Origin: Pararge aegeria
Taxonomy: Eukaryota; Arthropoda; Insecta; Lepidoptera; Nymphalidae
Direction: 5' to 3'
Length of the DNA: 64,000 nucleotides
Assembly (NCBI RefSeq): GCF_905163445.1
Contig: NC_053183.1
Span: forward strand, 806,001 to 870,000
Shown here: piece by piece, positions 55,020 to 64,000 of the stretch
Position numbering within the stretch: the first letter of the stretch is position 1
Layout: each line of letters starts with the position of its first letter
Made by a program: the position numbers and the translations under genes
Notes under the pieces: generated by a model
Databases searched by the model: none
Told to the model about the DNA's origin: nothing
Seen by the model: the letters and a program-made list of their open reading frames with translations, nothing else

Positions 55020-55210
55020 GATAACCTAGCTCCGTCTAGTTCATTTGCATAACAGAAGGCGAAAAGGATGCAATTAAGTTTGCATTGGGAGAGTAAAATC
55101 TGCTGCAGGCGAGTAATCGCCGCCATTATATCATTGAGAGCGACCTTCGCGTGCTCCCCACTTGCGCAAGCGCATCCACTCGTTACAGGCGGCCTGAGCA
55201 CGCTCATTTT
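55020..55210. other. Possible conserved non-coding element or exon
   Basis: A mixed-composition block in AT-rich DNA with the octamer ATTTGCAT (55042-55049 region), ATGCAATTAAGTTTGCATTG, and GCAGGCGAGTAATCGCCGCC. The minus strand is open for 82 codons (54959-55207) but without a recognised domain. Clustered ATGCAAAT-like words would suit an enhancer. Confidence 0.3.
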
Positions 55211-55390
55211 ATTTTACCGAGTAATTACCATTGTTTTAGAGGGTAATCTTCACGTTACTTATGAATTGCTTAATGTTAAGAACATATATCAAACACTTTT
55301 GATGAACACTATTGCTTATTCCTTTGTGTAGTAACATCCTAAGTACCTACTCGAGCAATCAAGTTAAACGATATATTATGTGCGCACGTA

Positions 55391-55425
55391 CAGCGTGCAT
55401 TTCGCAAAAGCACTGCCTGCCCTCA
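55391..55425. mobile_element. hAT-type MITE end fragment
   Basis: CAGCGTGCATTTCGCAAAAG followed by CACTGCCTGCCCTCA resembles the left end of 63049-63191 (CAGTGGCGTGCACTTC, then AAAGCACTGCATACCCT). The right end is not found. Confidence 0.4.
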
Positions 55426-56163
55426 CTTTTTTATATATAGCCGGTATAAGGTGTTCATTTTATGACACCTTCCAGCCTTATGCTTGAAGAACACAGAAAG
55501 GTATTGATGATACACATGCCTGTATCTACGTGCATATTCAAGTTGTTTACTTTTCGCACGGTTGCAGTAAGTACTTTCACATTCAATTATTTAATAAAAT
55601 AGCATGCACTGTTTATTACAAATAAACTTAATTCGTTTTAATTTTCTTTTATTAGTACTATAATGATATTGTTAGATGGAATTGCAAAAGCAGACTTGGA
55701 CCCCTTGCGTTTTGTGCCTTAGGAAAGAGGGATTAAGAGCTATCGAAGGTTGTTGCTGGTTGAAGTGTCGTTGTCGACACGCCACGTGTACCGATGCCAC
55801 GAGACTGCGCCACGACAGTCATTTGTCATTGACAGACGTGTGGCGTGGCATCGAATATCGTACTTAGCTTAAAGCTTATACCTAAAATAGAATTTCGTGA
55901 ATGCTTTATTCGCACGACTGTTTTTTTTTTTTCGTAATCACGAGAACCCTTCGAAAAAATATGGAGTTAAGTACCAACAATAAGTAGAGTTGGATAAATG
56001 TTAATCGGAATGCGATACATGTGTATGTTAATTTTGCCCTCGACATTTTTATTTCCTTTTGATGAAAAATAAGCATGTTCTTGATTTACAGCGAATCTGA
56101 ATTATGCGCGGCGTTCGGTAGATTACTACAGTATGACAAATTGAGAATTTTTTTCATTCCACT

Positions 56164-56620
56164 AGAGTGCGATTGCAATCCAGTGGTAAAATGGTTGCCG
56201 GCTGACCTGTTGGGAAGGGTTATGGCAGCCATTTAATAAGCCCCTATCGTACCGCATCAACTCGTGCATAGAGGGTATGCACAGGGTATTCAGATAATAT
56301 AAAATGAAGACAATCTCCACTACGAGTTATAAAAACTTAAGGATAGACATTGTCAGAGTTATAAAAAGCCTACCCCTAAGTATTTATAACTCGTACTGGA
56401 GATTTCTTCCTTTTATAGCGTCTGCATACCCTGTGCACGCCTCTATGCACGCCATTGCGCATCGTATTGGAAATCTGAACCACTTGGCGGCACGTCTTGG
56501 CCGTTAGGGTGATAACTAACCAGAGCTAGAGCTAATATTCTGGAAATGTTAATTCCAAAAATGCCCTTGCCGGGTATCGAACCCGCTACCTCTCAATCAC
56601 AAGACCACTGCACCTGGATT
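56164..56620 (-). mobile_element. tRNA-related SINE-like repeat interrupted by a MITE
   Basis: At the right end, reversed, the sequence has GGTAGCGGGTTCGATACCCG (B-box). To the left are TGAACCACTTGGCGGCACGT and, beyond the insertion, CAATCCAGTGGTAAAATGGT and GGAAGGGTTATGGCAGCCAT. These flanks join as one element if the MITE at 56258-56457 is removed. Confidence 0.5.
56258..56457. mobile_element. hAT-type MITE, nested copy
   Basis: Left CGTGCATAGAGGGTATGCAC and right (reversed) CAATGGCGTGCATAGAGGCG with the shared interior GAATATAAAATGAAG/AATCTCCA and TATTTATAACTCGTACTGGA. Same family as 15182-15375. The left terminus is mutated. CGCAT occurs on both sides, but a clean 8-bp duplication cannot be fixed. 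Confidence 0.7.
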
Positions 56621-57330
56621 GTCGATAAAATCTAAGTATATTTTTACGTGGTTAATATAAGTATCTCGCAAATACCGAATGCGTACAATGCCCTACCCGT
56701 ACCTTACAAGGATGCCAGTCGAAAATAGATTAAAAATTTTGGACTCGAAAAATATGTTAAGCAAATAATCAAATTAAATAGGCAAGAAGTTGTAATAATA
56801 TATGTATTTCTATAGTAATAGTAAAGTCTCAAAAGGCTTTTCTAGTCCAATGCTGAATACCTATACGCATCTGATATAAAACAGCAAATATACGCCCCGG
56901 ATAGTGTATCCAGTATACTCTGAAATGTTGGCCCGGGGCCAAAAGCAGAGTTGTTTCACCTTGGAAGTTTTAAGGAAATCGTTGGAAAATCCGTCTGATA
57001 GGTTAGAAGGTTAAAACGGTGCCGCTTAGGGTTCCTACCTTTGTACTATTTATGATCCAACTATTATAAAAGCCAAATTTTCTTTGTTTGTTTGTCCTTA
57101 CTTCGCACCCGACTAAACCGCCAATAGACTTTATTTTGAGCATAGAGTTAGTTAAATGACTGAGAGTACCAAAGGCTACTTTTATCCCAGGAACCAACGG
57201 TATACCTACCCGCGAGATTTTTATTAATACAAATAATAATGATTTCCAAAATAGTGGGTACACAAGTAAACATATCTTAAACAGTCCCTTCACCTGCATC
57301 CGGCAAATCCATTGGAACTGTGTGTTCACC

Positions 57331-57420
57331 AGCAGGGCTAGCAAAGGCAGGAGACAAAAAATTTATCCCCTCACAGGGGGGGACATAATAAACGTGTCCA
57401 TCTGCCAAAGCACGGGAAAA
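57331..57420. mobile_element. Fragment of the CAGCAAGGCTAGC MITE-like family
   Basis: CAGCAGGGCTAGCAAAGGCA, GGAGACAAAAAATTTATCCC and CATCTGCCAAAGCACGGGAA correspond to the left end of 21931-22405 and to the interior of 8222-8460. The opposite terminus is absent. Confidence 0.5.
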
Positions 57421-57649
57421 TGGACTATGGTGATGGAAGGAACAAGCAAACGAATAAACAAACACAATTTCACTTTGTTAATATTAGTTCGGATATTAAA
57501 GAGCCACCTATTTTACCTCTTAATGAAGTCGAAATAAGGCTTTTTAATCTCCTTGAAATGACTCATAACCTTGAACTCGCAAATTATTTATTTAAAAAGG
57601 ACTATTGAAATAGCTCATGAATCGCACCTTTTTAGAAATCGACTACGGA

Positions 57650-57776
57650 ATGGGTTTAATATAACTGCAAGTTGCAACAGGTAATCCCGCTACCATACAT
57701 ATTTTAGACTGCATCGTCTCTGACCACCAGGAATTATTGCAGCCAAATGGTAACTTGTAGTGCAGTAAAAAAAAAG
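57650..57776 (+). mobile_element. SINE family 3, 5'-truncated
   Basis: GGGTTTAATATAACTGCAAG, CAACAGGTAATCCCGCTACC, TTTTAGACTGCATCGTCTCT, GACCACCAGG and a final A-run. The head is missing. Confidence 0.6.
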
Positions 57777-57805
57777 TTGGAAGCCACCAACTAAGCTAAT
57801 CTTAC

Positions 57806-57811
<6 letters not shown>

Positions 57812-57843
<32 letters not shown>
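57812..57843. repeat. (AT)n microsatellite
   Basis: About 16 uninterrupted TA units directly after the SINE fragment. Confidence 0.95.
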
Positions 57844-57846
<3 letters not shown>

Positions 57847-57886
57847 TGTCCATAGTAACGGATTATGATTATTTCTTTATATTGGT

Positions 57887-58114
57887 TTATATTTCGTATA
57901 ACAAAACACGTGAGAATAAAATAAGCCTCGATAACCGACTGCCGTTTTTTGCATTGGGGACGCAGCATGGGGACTATTTTGACTAACTATAAAATATTAT
58001 TGAATTTATTAAGAAAAAGTACTTAACAAAATCAAAATCGCGGGAATTGGTAACAAAAAAAAGGTTATCGAGAGTCTAATTTTATTCTCACGTGTTTCGT
58101 TATACGAAATATAA
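57887..58114. repeat. Inverted repeat, ~50-bp arms
   Basis: The left arm 57887-57936 and right arm 58063-58114 are complementary with few mismatches (left TTCGTATAACAAAACACGTG; right CACGTGTTTCGTTATACGAA). They are separated by about 126 bp of AT-rich DNA. Possibly a short foldback or MITE element; no target duplication assigned. Confidence 0.75.
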
Positions 58115-59409
58115 AGCATCGAGGCTCGCGTGGTGTGGTATCTCGAACAAAGGGTGCTACACAGTACCTACGCACAGTCGTAGAAAAATGCGTGGTAATT
58201 ACGAATGAGTGCGGGGAGTTGAGTCAGCCCTTTATCATGTATGTACATATCCAGGGAGCGGGCGGTGCCAGTTGGCGCCATGGCAACGATAAACACACAA
58301 ACACTTCCATACTAGCGATGGCAATTAATTACATTTTATTTTACTTTAAGTTGCTTGCGAATTTTTGCATCTTAGCATGTCAATTGCTATTGCTTTGCTA
58401 TTGTAATGTTAGTATGCACAAAAAAAATAGAATATAATTTAGTATTAAAATGTAAAATAAAAGCGTAAGCCGAAAAGTGAAGCGATTTATTTTATTAAGC
58501 TTGCGGCTGTATAGGGCCAGACACGCACTAAAAAAGCGTTATATTAACGCAATCACATTTCACAAATACAATAAATTTGTATAATGCTAAACGAGATTTC
58601 ACATGCTAATAATAATAAAAGCGATTTGCTAATTATTTATTAAACCATCACTATTGCATACCACACAACATGACAGGCGCCAAACTGATAACAATTTAAA
58701 ATAGCATGTCGTGCTGATTGCGTGAATAGTAATTCAATTGACTCATAGCGGGGCAATATTTTTAGTCTCTTAAAGGACTTCGAATAGCAAATCTTTGGCA
58801 CTTTTTTTAAATAGCGGCCACCCGGAATCTTTTGTAAATCAATAGTTGGAATTATCACATAGTTATTGATAATTCCAAATCAAATAAGACATACTCCTTA
58901 GGGCTTCAGGTTAAAAGTATTGTTTTCATACAATTTATCATTTAAGTTTAGTTTTACCTGAGTAGCCTTCAAGCGGTGTAGGAAACGTGGTGAAGGCGGT
59001 CAAACGTGCGAAAAATCTAACTATAATAGCTATATGTTATCTTTGGCGATTGTTTTCTTGTTGATCTAGATTGGAATTACGATATATCAGTATTTAGCAG
59101 ACTCTTTATTTATTATAAGCATTTTTTCATGCCGATAATCTGATCTTTTTAACCCATATTTCGAATTATTGTAAGCTAAAACGTGCGTGAAATACCAGTG
59201 ACGATAGATAATATGGGAAAAACTATTGAGTCATACACACGGACGACCCTGCTTAATGTAATCTTAAAGTTCAGCTAATCTAATCTAAGTTTGATTGTAG
59301 TACCTACTTGATGACCCTGCGAACTTAAATTTTCCAGATTTCATTGTAATTTCTTGTAATCTATCCAAAGTTCTGCACGATAGTGTACGGCAAGAGCTAG
59401 ACTGGGACT
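58115..59409. other. Unassigned; one perfect short hairpin
   Basis: TTGGAATTATCA (58846-58857) is exactly inverted at 58867-58878 with a 9-base loop. No gene or repeat family otherwise. Confidence 0.4.
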
Positions 59410-59476
59410 GGCTAGACTGATCGCACCGGTGTCGCTGCTGCCTGACACCGATCTGTGTCACATGTTTAGTCTAGCC
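59410..59476. repeat. Nested imperfect palindrome, 67 bp
   Basis: Outer arms GGCTAGACT (59410) and AGTCTAGCC (59468); inner arms CGGTGTC (59427) and GACACCG (59444). The loop is GCTGCTGCCT. The nested layout could fold as a hairpin with an internal loop. Identity unknown. Confidence 0.55.
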
Positions 59477-59639
59477 AATTAGAATTTTTAAATTTTTGTC
59501 TCCGTAAGAACTATCTTCATACTTCAAGGAGTATTTAAAAAAAAATAATTAGCGGAATCGGTTCAGCTGCTCTCTTGCTCGTTTAGCAACACATTCAGCG
59601 ATTATTTTTCATTCATAACATAAACATTCGTGTGCATTC

Positions 59640-59745
59640 AACTCACATTGTTGCCCACAACTGGTGCGGCCTACAAACCCACGGCCTTGGACGCGGAATG
59701 CTGGGTCGCTGCCCACTGCGCCATTTGACTGTCTACTTATGTATT
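59640..59745 (-). mobile_element. Metulj SINE, head-end fragment, diverged
   Basis: Reversed: ACAGTCAAATGGCGCAGTGG, GCAGCGACCCAGCATTCCGC, GTCCAAGGCCGTGGGTTTG and a decayed B-box. The 3' body is missing. Confidence 0.65.
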
Positions 59746-60495
59746 TCGCATGGCCAAACTCAGGACCTGTAAATCATTCAGTCCACAAAACAGGTATTAT
59801 TAGATACAACTTTCGTCGAGAAAGCATACATTGAAATCAAGAGGGTGTTTACTGCTCCCCCATGTCACTAAATGGGGGGCAGTGTTGGGGCCGTGGGAGG
59901 CCGACCGCACGACCGGCTGCGATATTACATAAAGCAGCGATGCGAACACCCCGTCCCTTACCCACTTAGCCGTCTGTATGAAATATCGAGATATTTCTTG
60001 TAAAATTCTCTCGCACATTTCTCATATTCCCTCCAATAAGATTACTCGACAAAGTGAAACATAATTCCTGCCTACTTGTATAATTGCTGGTTGACACCAT
60101 TCCAGTGGCATTCCAGTACAGTGCTCTAATAAAGTCACACAAAAAATTCGTTATTGTTTTGTCCAACAATAATAAATGTACTATTATTATTTATAAGAAA
60201 CCTAATTTTTTTATATTACTGTAGGATGATGATGACGATGGTAATAACTATATTCGTTAACTTAAAACTAAGTCCAAGTAAATTTATTCTTACTGGATTA
60301 ATATAAAAAGCTTTAATCGCTGCACGTACCTATTAGAAAATATTTAATCATGATCTCGCACTCTCGATATATTGTAAACAGCTCATTACAACATGATTCT
60401 ACCGTATGCCATAAAGATAATTCCATCCCTCTTTCTCACAGACTCTCGTCATGACGTGCAATCAAAGTACTAGTGACAAGCAGTAGTTTTAGCAG
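59746..60495. other. No feature recognised
   Basis: Unassigned; 59860-59960 is GC-richer, without a motif. The two overlapping minus frames (59800-60169) have no recognisable domain. Confidence 0.35.
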
Positions 60496-60630
60496 TAGTA
60501 GATCTTTTTGTGACAGAGCTCGTAATGGGAAGTACATCACCATGCTTATTTCTGCCGCTAAGTAGCATTGTTGCAATGCTGTGTTCCGGTCTGTTATTAC
60601 TTACAGGCACGTGCCTCAACACCTCACATT
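60496..60630 (-). repeat. Interspersed repeat family F, copy 3
   Basis: Reversed: GTGAGGTGTTGAGGCACGTG, CCTGTAAGTAATAACAG, ACCGGAACACAGCATTGCAA, GCAGAAATAAGCATGGTGAT, GAGCTCTGTCACAAAAAGAT. It extends the family consensus upstream compared with copies 1 and 2. Confidence 0.6.
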
Positions 60631-61544
60631 GATGGCTACAGGGCCCATGCCCTGCGAAGTGTTGCTCTGTTTATAAACAATGGTTTTCCACTTACCACAC
60701 GGTGCGCCAACTGCTTGGTCCGGCGACTATAACTATTTAAAAAAATCTAAACAAAGACAAAAGTCTCCCAAATAAATTCATTATGGAAGTTCCAATAGCA
60801 TCATGGTCATAGAATAGTCAATAGTGTGGTAGGTTCTAGTTTCCATTGTTAATGCAATAGCTACTTTAACACAGCAGCTATAAGTTTAAATTGGCTTGCA
60901 ACCATGATGAGCGCCTGAGGTTTAATTTACCTACACTATGATAGTGCGAGCCGAATTGAACCTAAACATCTTGCGGTACGGCTCATAACACACTAGCAGG
61001 ATTACGAACACGTGAAATATTGATGGCTAGTTCTAGTAACAGAAAGCCATTCGCTAACGCGCCTGTCGTGTAGGCTGGACGGAATTGTTAATTTTCCGGT
61101 CAAACCGCACATAACACGGAAAAGGGAATACACGTAATACACGTAATACTTTAATCAATAACCACAGACTACCGCTAATCGGTGTACATATACGAGTTGA
61201 GAAACTCCGCCTTAACCTTTTTTTTGGAAGTCGTTTCCTCAAAAAAATTAATATACAAAACGAGTACATTACACGGGTAAATCACTTACAAAAATCCGCG
61301 AAGCAGATCGTCCGACAAGTGACCGTCACGCCTCGTGCGCCGGCGCCGGTCATCAACCGAAAACGATGGCAATCGCTGACGACGGCAAAAACAGCTCCGT
61401 CTTTTGAATCTATTTTTAGCTACAATTGGGCTATAACTAGACATATCGGCTATCTATCATGTGCTTACTGTGTTATATATATATATATAACGGAGAACGG
61501 GAACTGCTGCACTACTGCGATGACCAAACCGTCTACATAGCGTG
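60631..61544. other. Unassigned; possible exon-like GC patch
   Basis: 61290-61400 is GC-richer and includes an ATG in good context (AACGATGGCA at about 61362-61371) opening only 13 codons. No splice pair or domain supports a gene call. Confidence 0.3.
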
Positions 61545-61615
61545 CTGAGCATGTTCAAACACTCCGCTTGGGAGAGGTCTTTAGTACAATAGTTTATTGA
61601 AAGACTGACTCAAAA
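61545..61615 (-). repeat. Interspersed repeat family G, fragment
   Basis: CCGCTTGGGAGAGGTCTTTA followed by GTACAATAGTTTATTGAAAG is the reversed family end (compare CTTTGGGAGAGGCCTTTAGT at 49966). Confidence 0.5.
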
Positions 61616-61835
61616 TAATCATTTTCTATTGACTGATCATTAAACTTAGAATTGTTGAAATACCAGCAACGAATTATATGATTTCAAACTAAGTATGTCA
61701 TCATTACTGAAAATAAGTATATTTACTAAGGGATAAAATAGCTTTTTTATGATGGAAGAATTATTAAAATAACTTCAGTAGTTTCAAAATGTATCGGTTA
61801 CAAACAAACAAGCAAACAAAGTTTCCTCTTTATAA

Positions 61836-61957
61836 TCATCATCATCACTACCGGACACGGGTCTCCTCCCACAATGAGAAGTAGGCCGACAAGCCTTTGA
61901 GAACATTACGGAAAAAACTCTCAGGTATGCTGATTTTCTTCCGATGCTTTTGCTAAA
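61836..61957 (-). mobile_element. SINE (GAT-tail family), partial minus copy
   Basis: Tail ATCATCATCATCACTACCGG, then GACACGGGTCTCCTCCCACA, AAGCCTTTGAGAACATTACG and ACTCTCAGGTATGC. About 40 bp between AGAAG and GACAAGCC are deleted, and the head is missing. Confidence 0.7.
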
Positions 61958-63040
61958 TTACATGAGCGCTTTTGCTCACATAACTATTATAGGCTATTGA
62001 ATATGACCATTTTCTCTGAGGGCCTTAAAACTATGAGGAATAACGTCAAATAATTCAGTGTTTTCACGCTCTGACATTTGAAAGATACACTCATTGGAGT
62101 GTGACAAAACACTCAATAACTATTGCAACGTTAATTCACGTTTATTCGTGCGGCCCCATATCTACACATATCGAATCTAGCACCTATCTGTTTTTCTTTT
62201 CGTCGGTTTTCATGTTGATTGCAATAATAATGTCTTTAGCGAATATAAAGCCATTAGCACGCCTTACTTCACTATCAGCTGTACAGCAAAAACATAGCTG
62301 TGACCTGTTATAAATATAAAAACCAATATACCATACAAATTGATTTATTTATTATTAATTATTTATTTTAATTCAATTAGTACGGTTAAGACCAATTACA
62401 CTAATTAAATACATAGGAGATTAAATTATACAGATTAAAACGAGAACAATTTTTTTTAAATTAAGTATGTATATGATGTTTTACGAGAATTTGTCGCATC
62501 AATTCGGGCGCGACAGACGGACGTGCATGTAGTACACTGTACAGTGGTGGTACATTTACTTAGTTGATTTGCGACACGTGTAATACGTTGGTAGTGCATC
62601 GACCACATCGCACCTTTCATGTTTTGGTTGTAAAAAAATGTGTTTTATGCGAGCATTAAAAAAAAAAATTGTTACGGCTGCGTGCACATATTATGTAACT
62701 TGTTGATTGAAGCGTTATTGACTTGAACTTAAAGTAGGTAGAGCTACATAAACATTTTTTTGTAGGTAAATGTTAATGCAGCAAAAATGGAGCGCGCTTG
62801 TATAGAAGATGATTAGATTCCTAAGGTAATTGCGGGCCTAGCCAATGCAAAAGTTTAAACATATTTATTACAGCGAGGTTACTTATTATAGGTACAATTG
62901 ATTAGATTTTTAATAAGGTTGCTTGGAAGCATACCACTTTATATAATCGCAAGATAGATAGATAGAGAAGACCGAACAGTTACGGGTGAGTGGATTTTTG
63001 TCAAATTAAGTTTACATGACGCTTTGTCAATGCTTTGTAA
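61958..63040. other. No feature recognised
   Basis: AT-rich DNA with several homopolymer runs. No repeat family or exon supported. Confidence 0.35.
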
Positions 63041-63048
63041 TTGACGTG

Positions 63049-63191
63049 CAGTGGCGTGCACTTCATACATGAACAAAAGCACTGCATACCCTAAAATTAA
63101 TATCATAACTCGTATAGGAGGAGATTTTTGCAGTTTATGCAATTTTCCTGCTGTACGCACACCCTGGTAAGAAACCCGGTGCACGCCACTG
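63049..63191. mobile_element. hAT-type MITE, 143 bp, perfect 8-bp target duplication
   Basis: TTGACGTG at 63041-63048 is repeated exactly at 63192-63199. The 13-bp ends CAGTGGCGTGCAC are perfect inverted repeats. The interior AAAGCACTGCATACCCTAAA and CTCGTATAGGAGGAGATTTT matches the 99-bp copy at 46358. Perfect ends and duplication suggest a recent insertion. Overlapping open frames are incidental. Confidence 0.92.
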
Positions 63192-63199
63192 TTGACGTG

Positions 63200-63305
63200 C
63201 ATATCTGTCCCATGTTCTTGTGTGTGTGTTATATTTAAAAAAGTGTAATATGCATGTTGTTAGTGCTCTTAATAAATAAATAAAAGACATAATAGTGATT
63301 GTAAA
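63200..63305. other. AT-rich spacer
   Basis: Short (GT)n and (AATA)n tracts only. Confidence 0.4.
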
Positions 63306-63390
63306 ATGCTGATGTTGCAAAAGAGCAACTGCTGAGTTTCTTGCTGGATTCTTCTCGGTAGAATCAGCCTTCTGAACCGGTGGCGTCACT
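63306..63390 (+). mobile_element. SINE family 4, body fragment
   Basis: GATGTTGCAAAAGAGCAACT, GCTGAGTTTCTTGCTGGATT, CTTCTCGGTAGAATCAGCCT and GAACCGGTGGCGTCACTACG. Same block as 42000-42080; head and tail absent. Confidence 0.65.
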
Positions 63391-64000
63391 ACGGAGAGAC
63401 ATAAAGTCCATTCGCTTAGAGGCGGCACGTCAAACGTCGTCACGGCCCGTGCCACATTTTGTCGAAGGTGCCGCTACGCTACTAAAGGACGCCGCGTGCG
63501 GCGTACATCCGCAGGAGAATGGCATTTTATATCGAATTGCCATGCCGTAGATAAAGGTTCTGTTTATTGACTTGGGCAGAAAATGTTTTTTCGTACTTGA
63601 TGTAGTACCTACGTCGAACAGATGTTATGCTAGGTCTCGATATTTTAGTATGGAACCAAATCCACCCGCTGTCAAATCGTTACAATTGCATTGATTAATT
63701 ACAGTCTCAAATAAATGCACTTGAACGCGGTCAAAGTACCGTAAGAAATGTAAAAAAAACCTGTTATAGTAGTGTCACGGATATTTTCACAAAAGACGAC
63801 CACAATATACATTTGAAGTGTCAATGAACTGATGTGAATTGATGTACTAGAGATGTACCTACCTATAAAAAATAGCAAGGTCACAAAACTCAAAACCAAC
63901 CTTCAACTACAAGAGATTACAAACACATACGCATGTATACATAACATTGCAAATTAATTATGTTTTTAATTGGCCAAACAATTAAATGCACTAAAGTACC
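63391..64000. other. Unassigned; GC-rich patch
   Basis: 63415-63510 is GC-rich (GGACGCCGCGTGCGGCGTAC forms a short palindrome), and the rest is AT-rich. No gene recognised. Confidence 0.35.

Noticed and set aside
1..64000. Bacterial operon, prophage or defence system
   Set aside because: Base composition, intron-type gene structure, SINEs, LINEs and Helitron-like elements all indicate a eukaryotic nuclear genome.

Overview
The window reads as eukaryotic, intron- and transposon-rich DNA from a butterfly or moth (Lepidoptera). The evidence is the repeat content: tRNA-derived SINEs of the lepidopteran Metulj type, Helitron-like elements ending in CTAG, Jockey, CR1-like and RTE-type LINE remnants, hAT-type MITEs, and an AT-rich background full of AT and GT microsatellites. 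I do not name a species. I saw no bacterial operons, CRISPR array, rRNA gene or intact free tRNA gene; every tRNA-like A/B box found sits in a SINE.

Genes. The only confidently recognised cellular gene is at 50.6-51.05 kb on the minus strand: the first coding exon (50783 down to 50638) of an EEIG1/FAM102-family protein, carrying the start of the NT-C2 domain and ending at a GT splice donor. A GC-rich stretch upstream is the probable 5' UTR and promoter. The rest of the gene should lie at lower coordinates on the minus strand, past a long repeat-filled intron; I did not find the next exon. Two further minus-strand open stretches look like exons of unidentified genes: 29544-29870 and 44599-44790. 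Both lack a conventional start codon and are offered as candidates. The remaining small open frames have nothing to support them.

Mobile elements by region. 0-15 kb: SINE copies, a complete 452-bp Helitron-like element (4230-4681), small palindromic repeats. 15-24 kb: a hAT-type MITE (15182-15375), an RTE LINE relic (18640-18925) and a nested SINE cluster at 20-23.4 kb. 25.2-27.1 kb: a decayed Jockey-type LINE with an internal stop and a frameshift. 31.9-33.55 kb: a 5'-truncated CR1-like LINE with a 406-codon open reverse transcriptase region and a (TAA)n tail. 36-45 kb: Helitron-like copies, tail-to-tail SINEs, a palindrome and a GC-rich island. 46-54 kb: a 99-bp MITE with a perfect 8-bp target duplication, a large inverted repeat (47.3-48.1 kb), Helitron-like and Metulj copies, and a roughly 207-bp tandem duplication (53.7-54.1 kb). 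54-64 kb: a long TATG/TG microsatellite, more inverted repeats, and a second MITE with a perfect 8-bp target duplication (63049-63191).

No new multi-gene system is visible. The more interesting material is the mobile-element biology: TC...CTAG elements with A|T junctions and subterminal hairpins, SINEs that share heads but have different tails, a poly(A)-tailed short insertion with a perfect target duplication, a micro-inversion inside a SINE, and several inverted repeats of unknown origin. All family assignments are by eye; boundaries of degenerate copies are good to about 10-30 bp.
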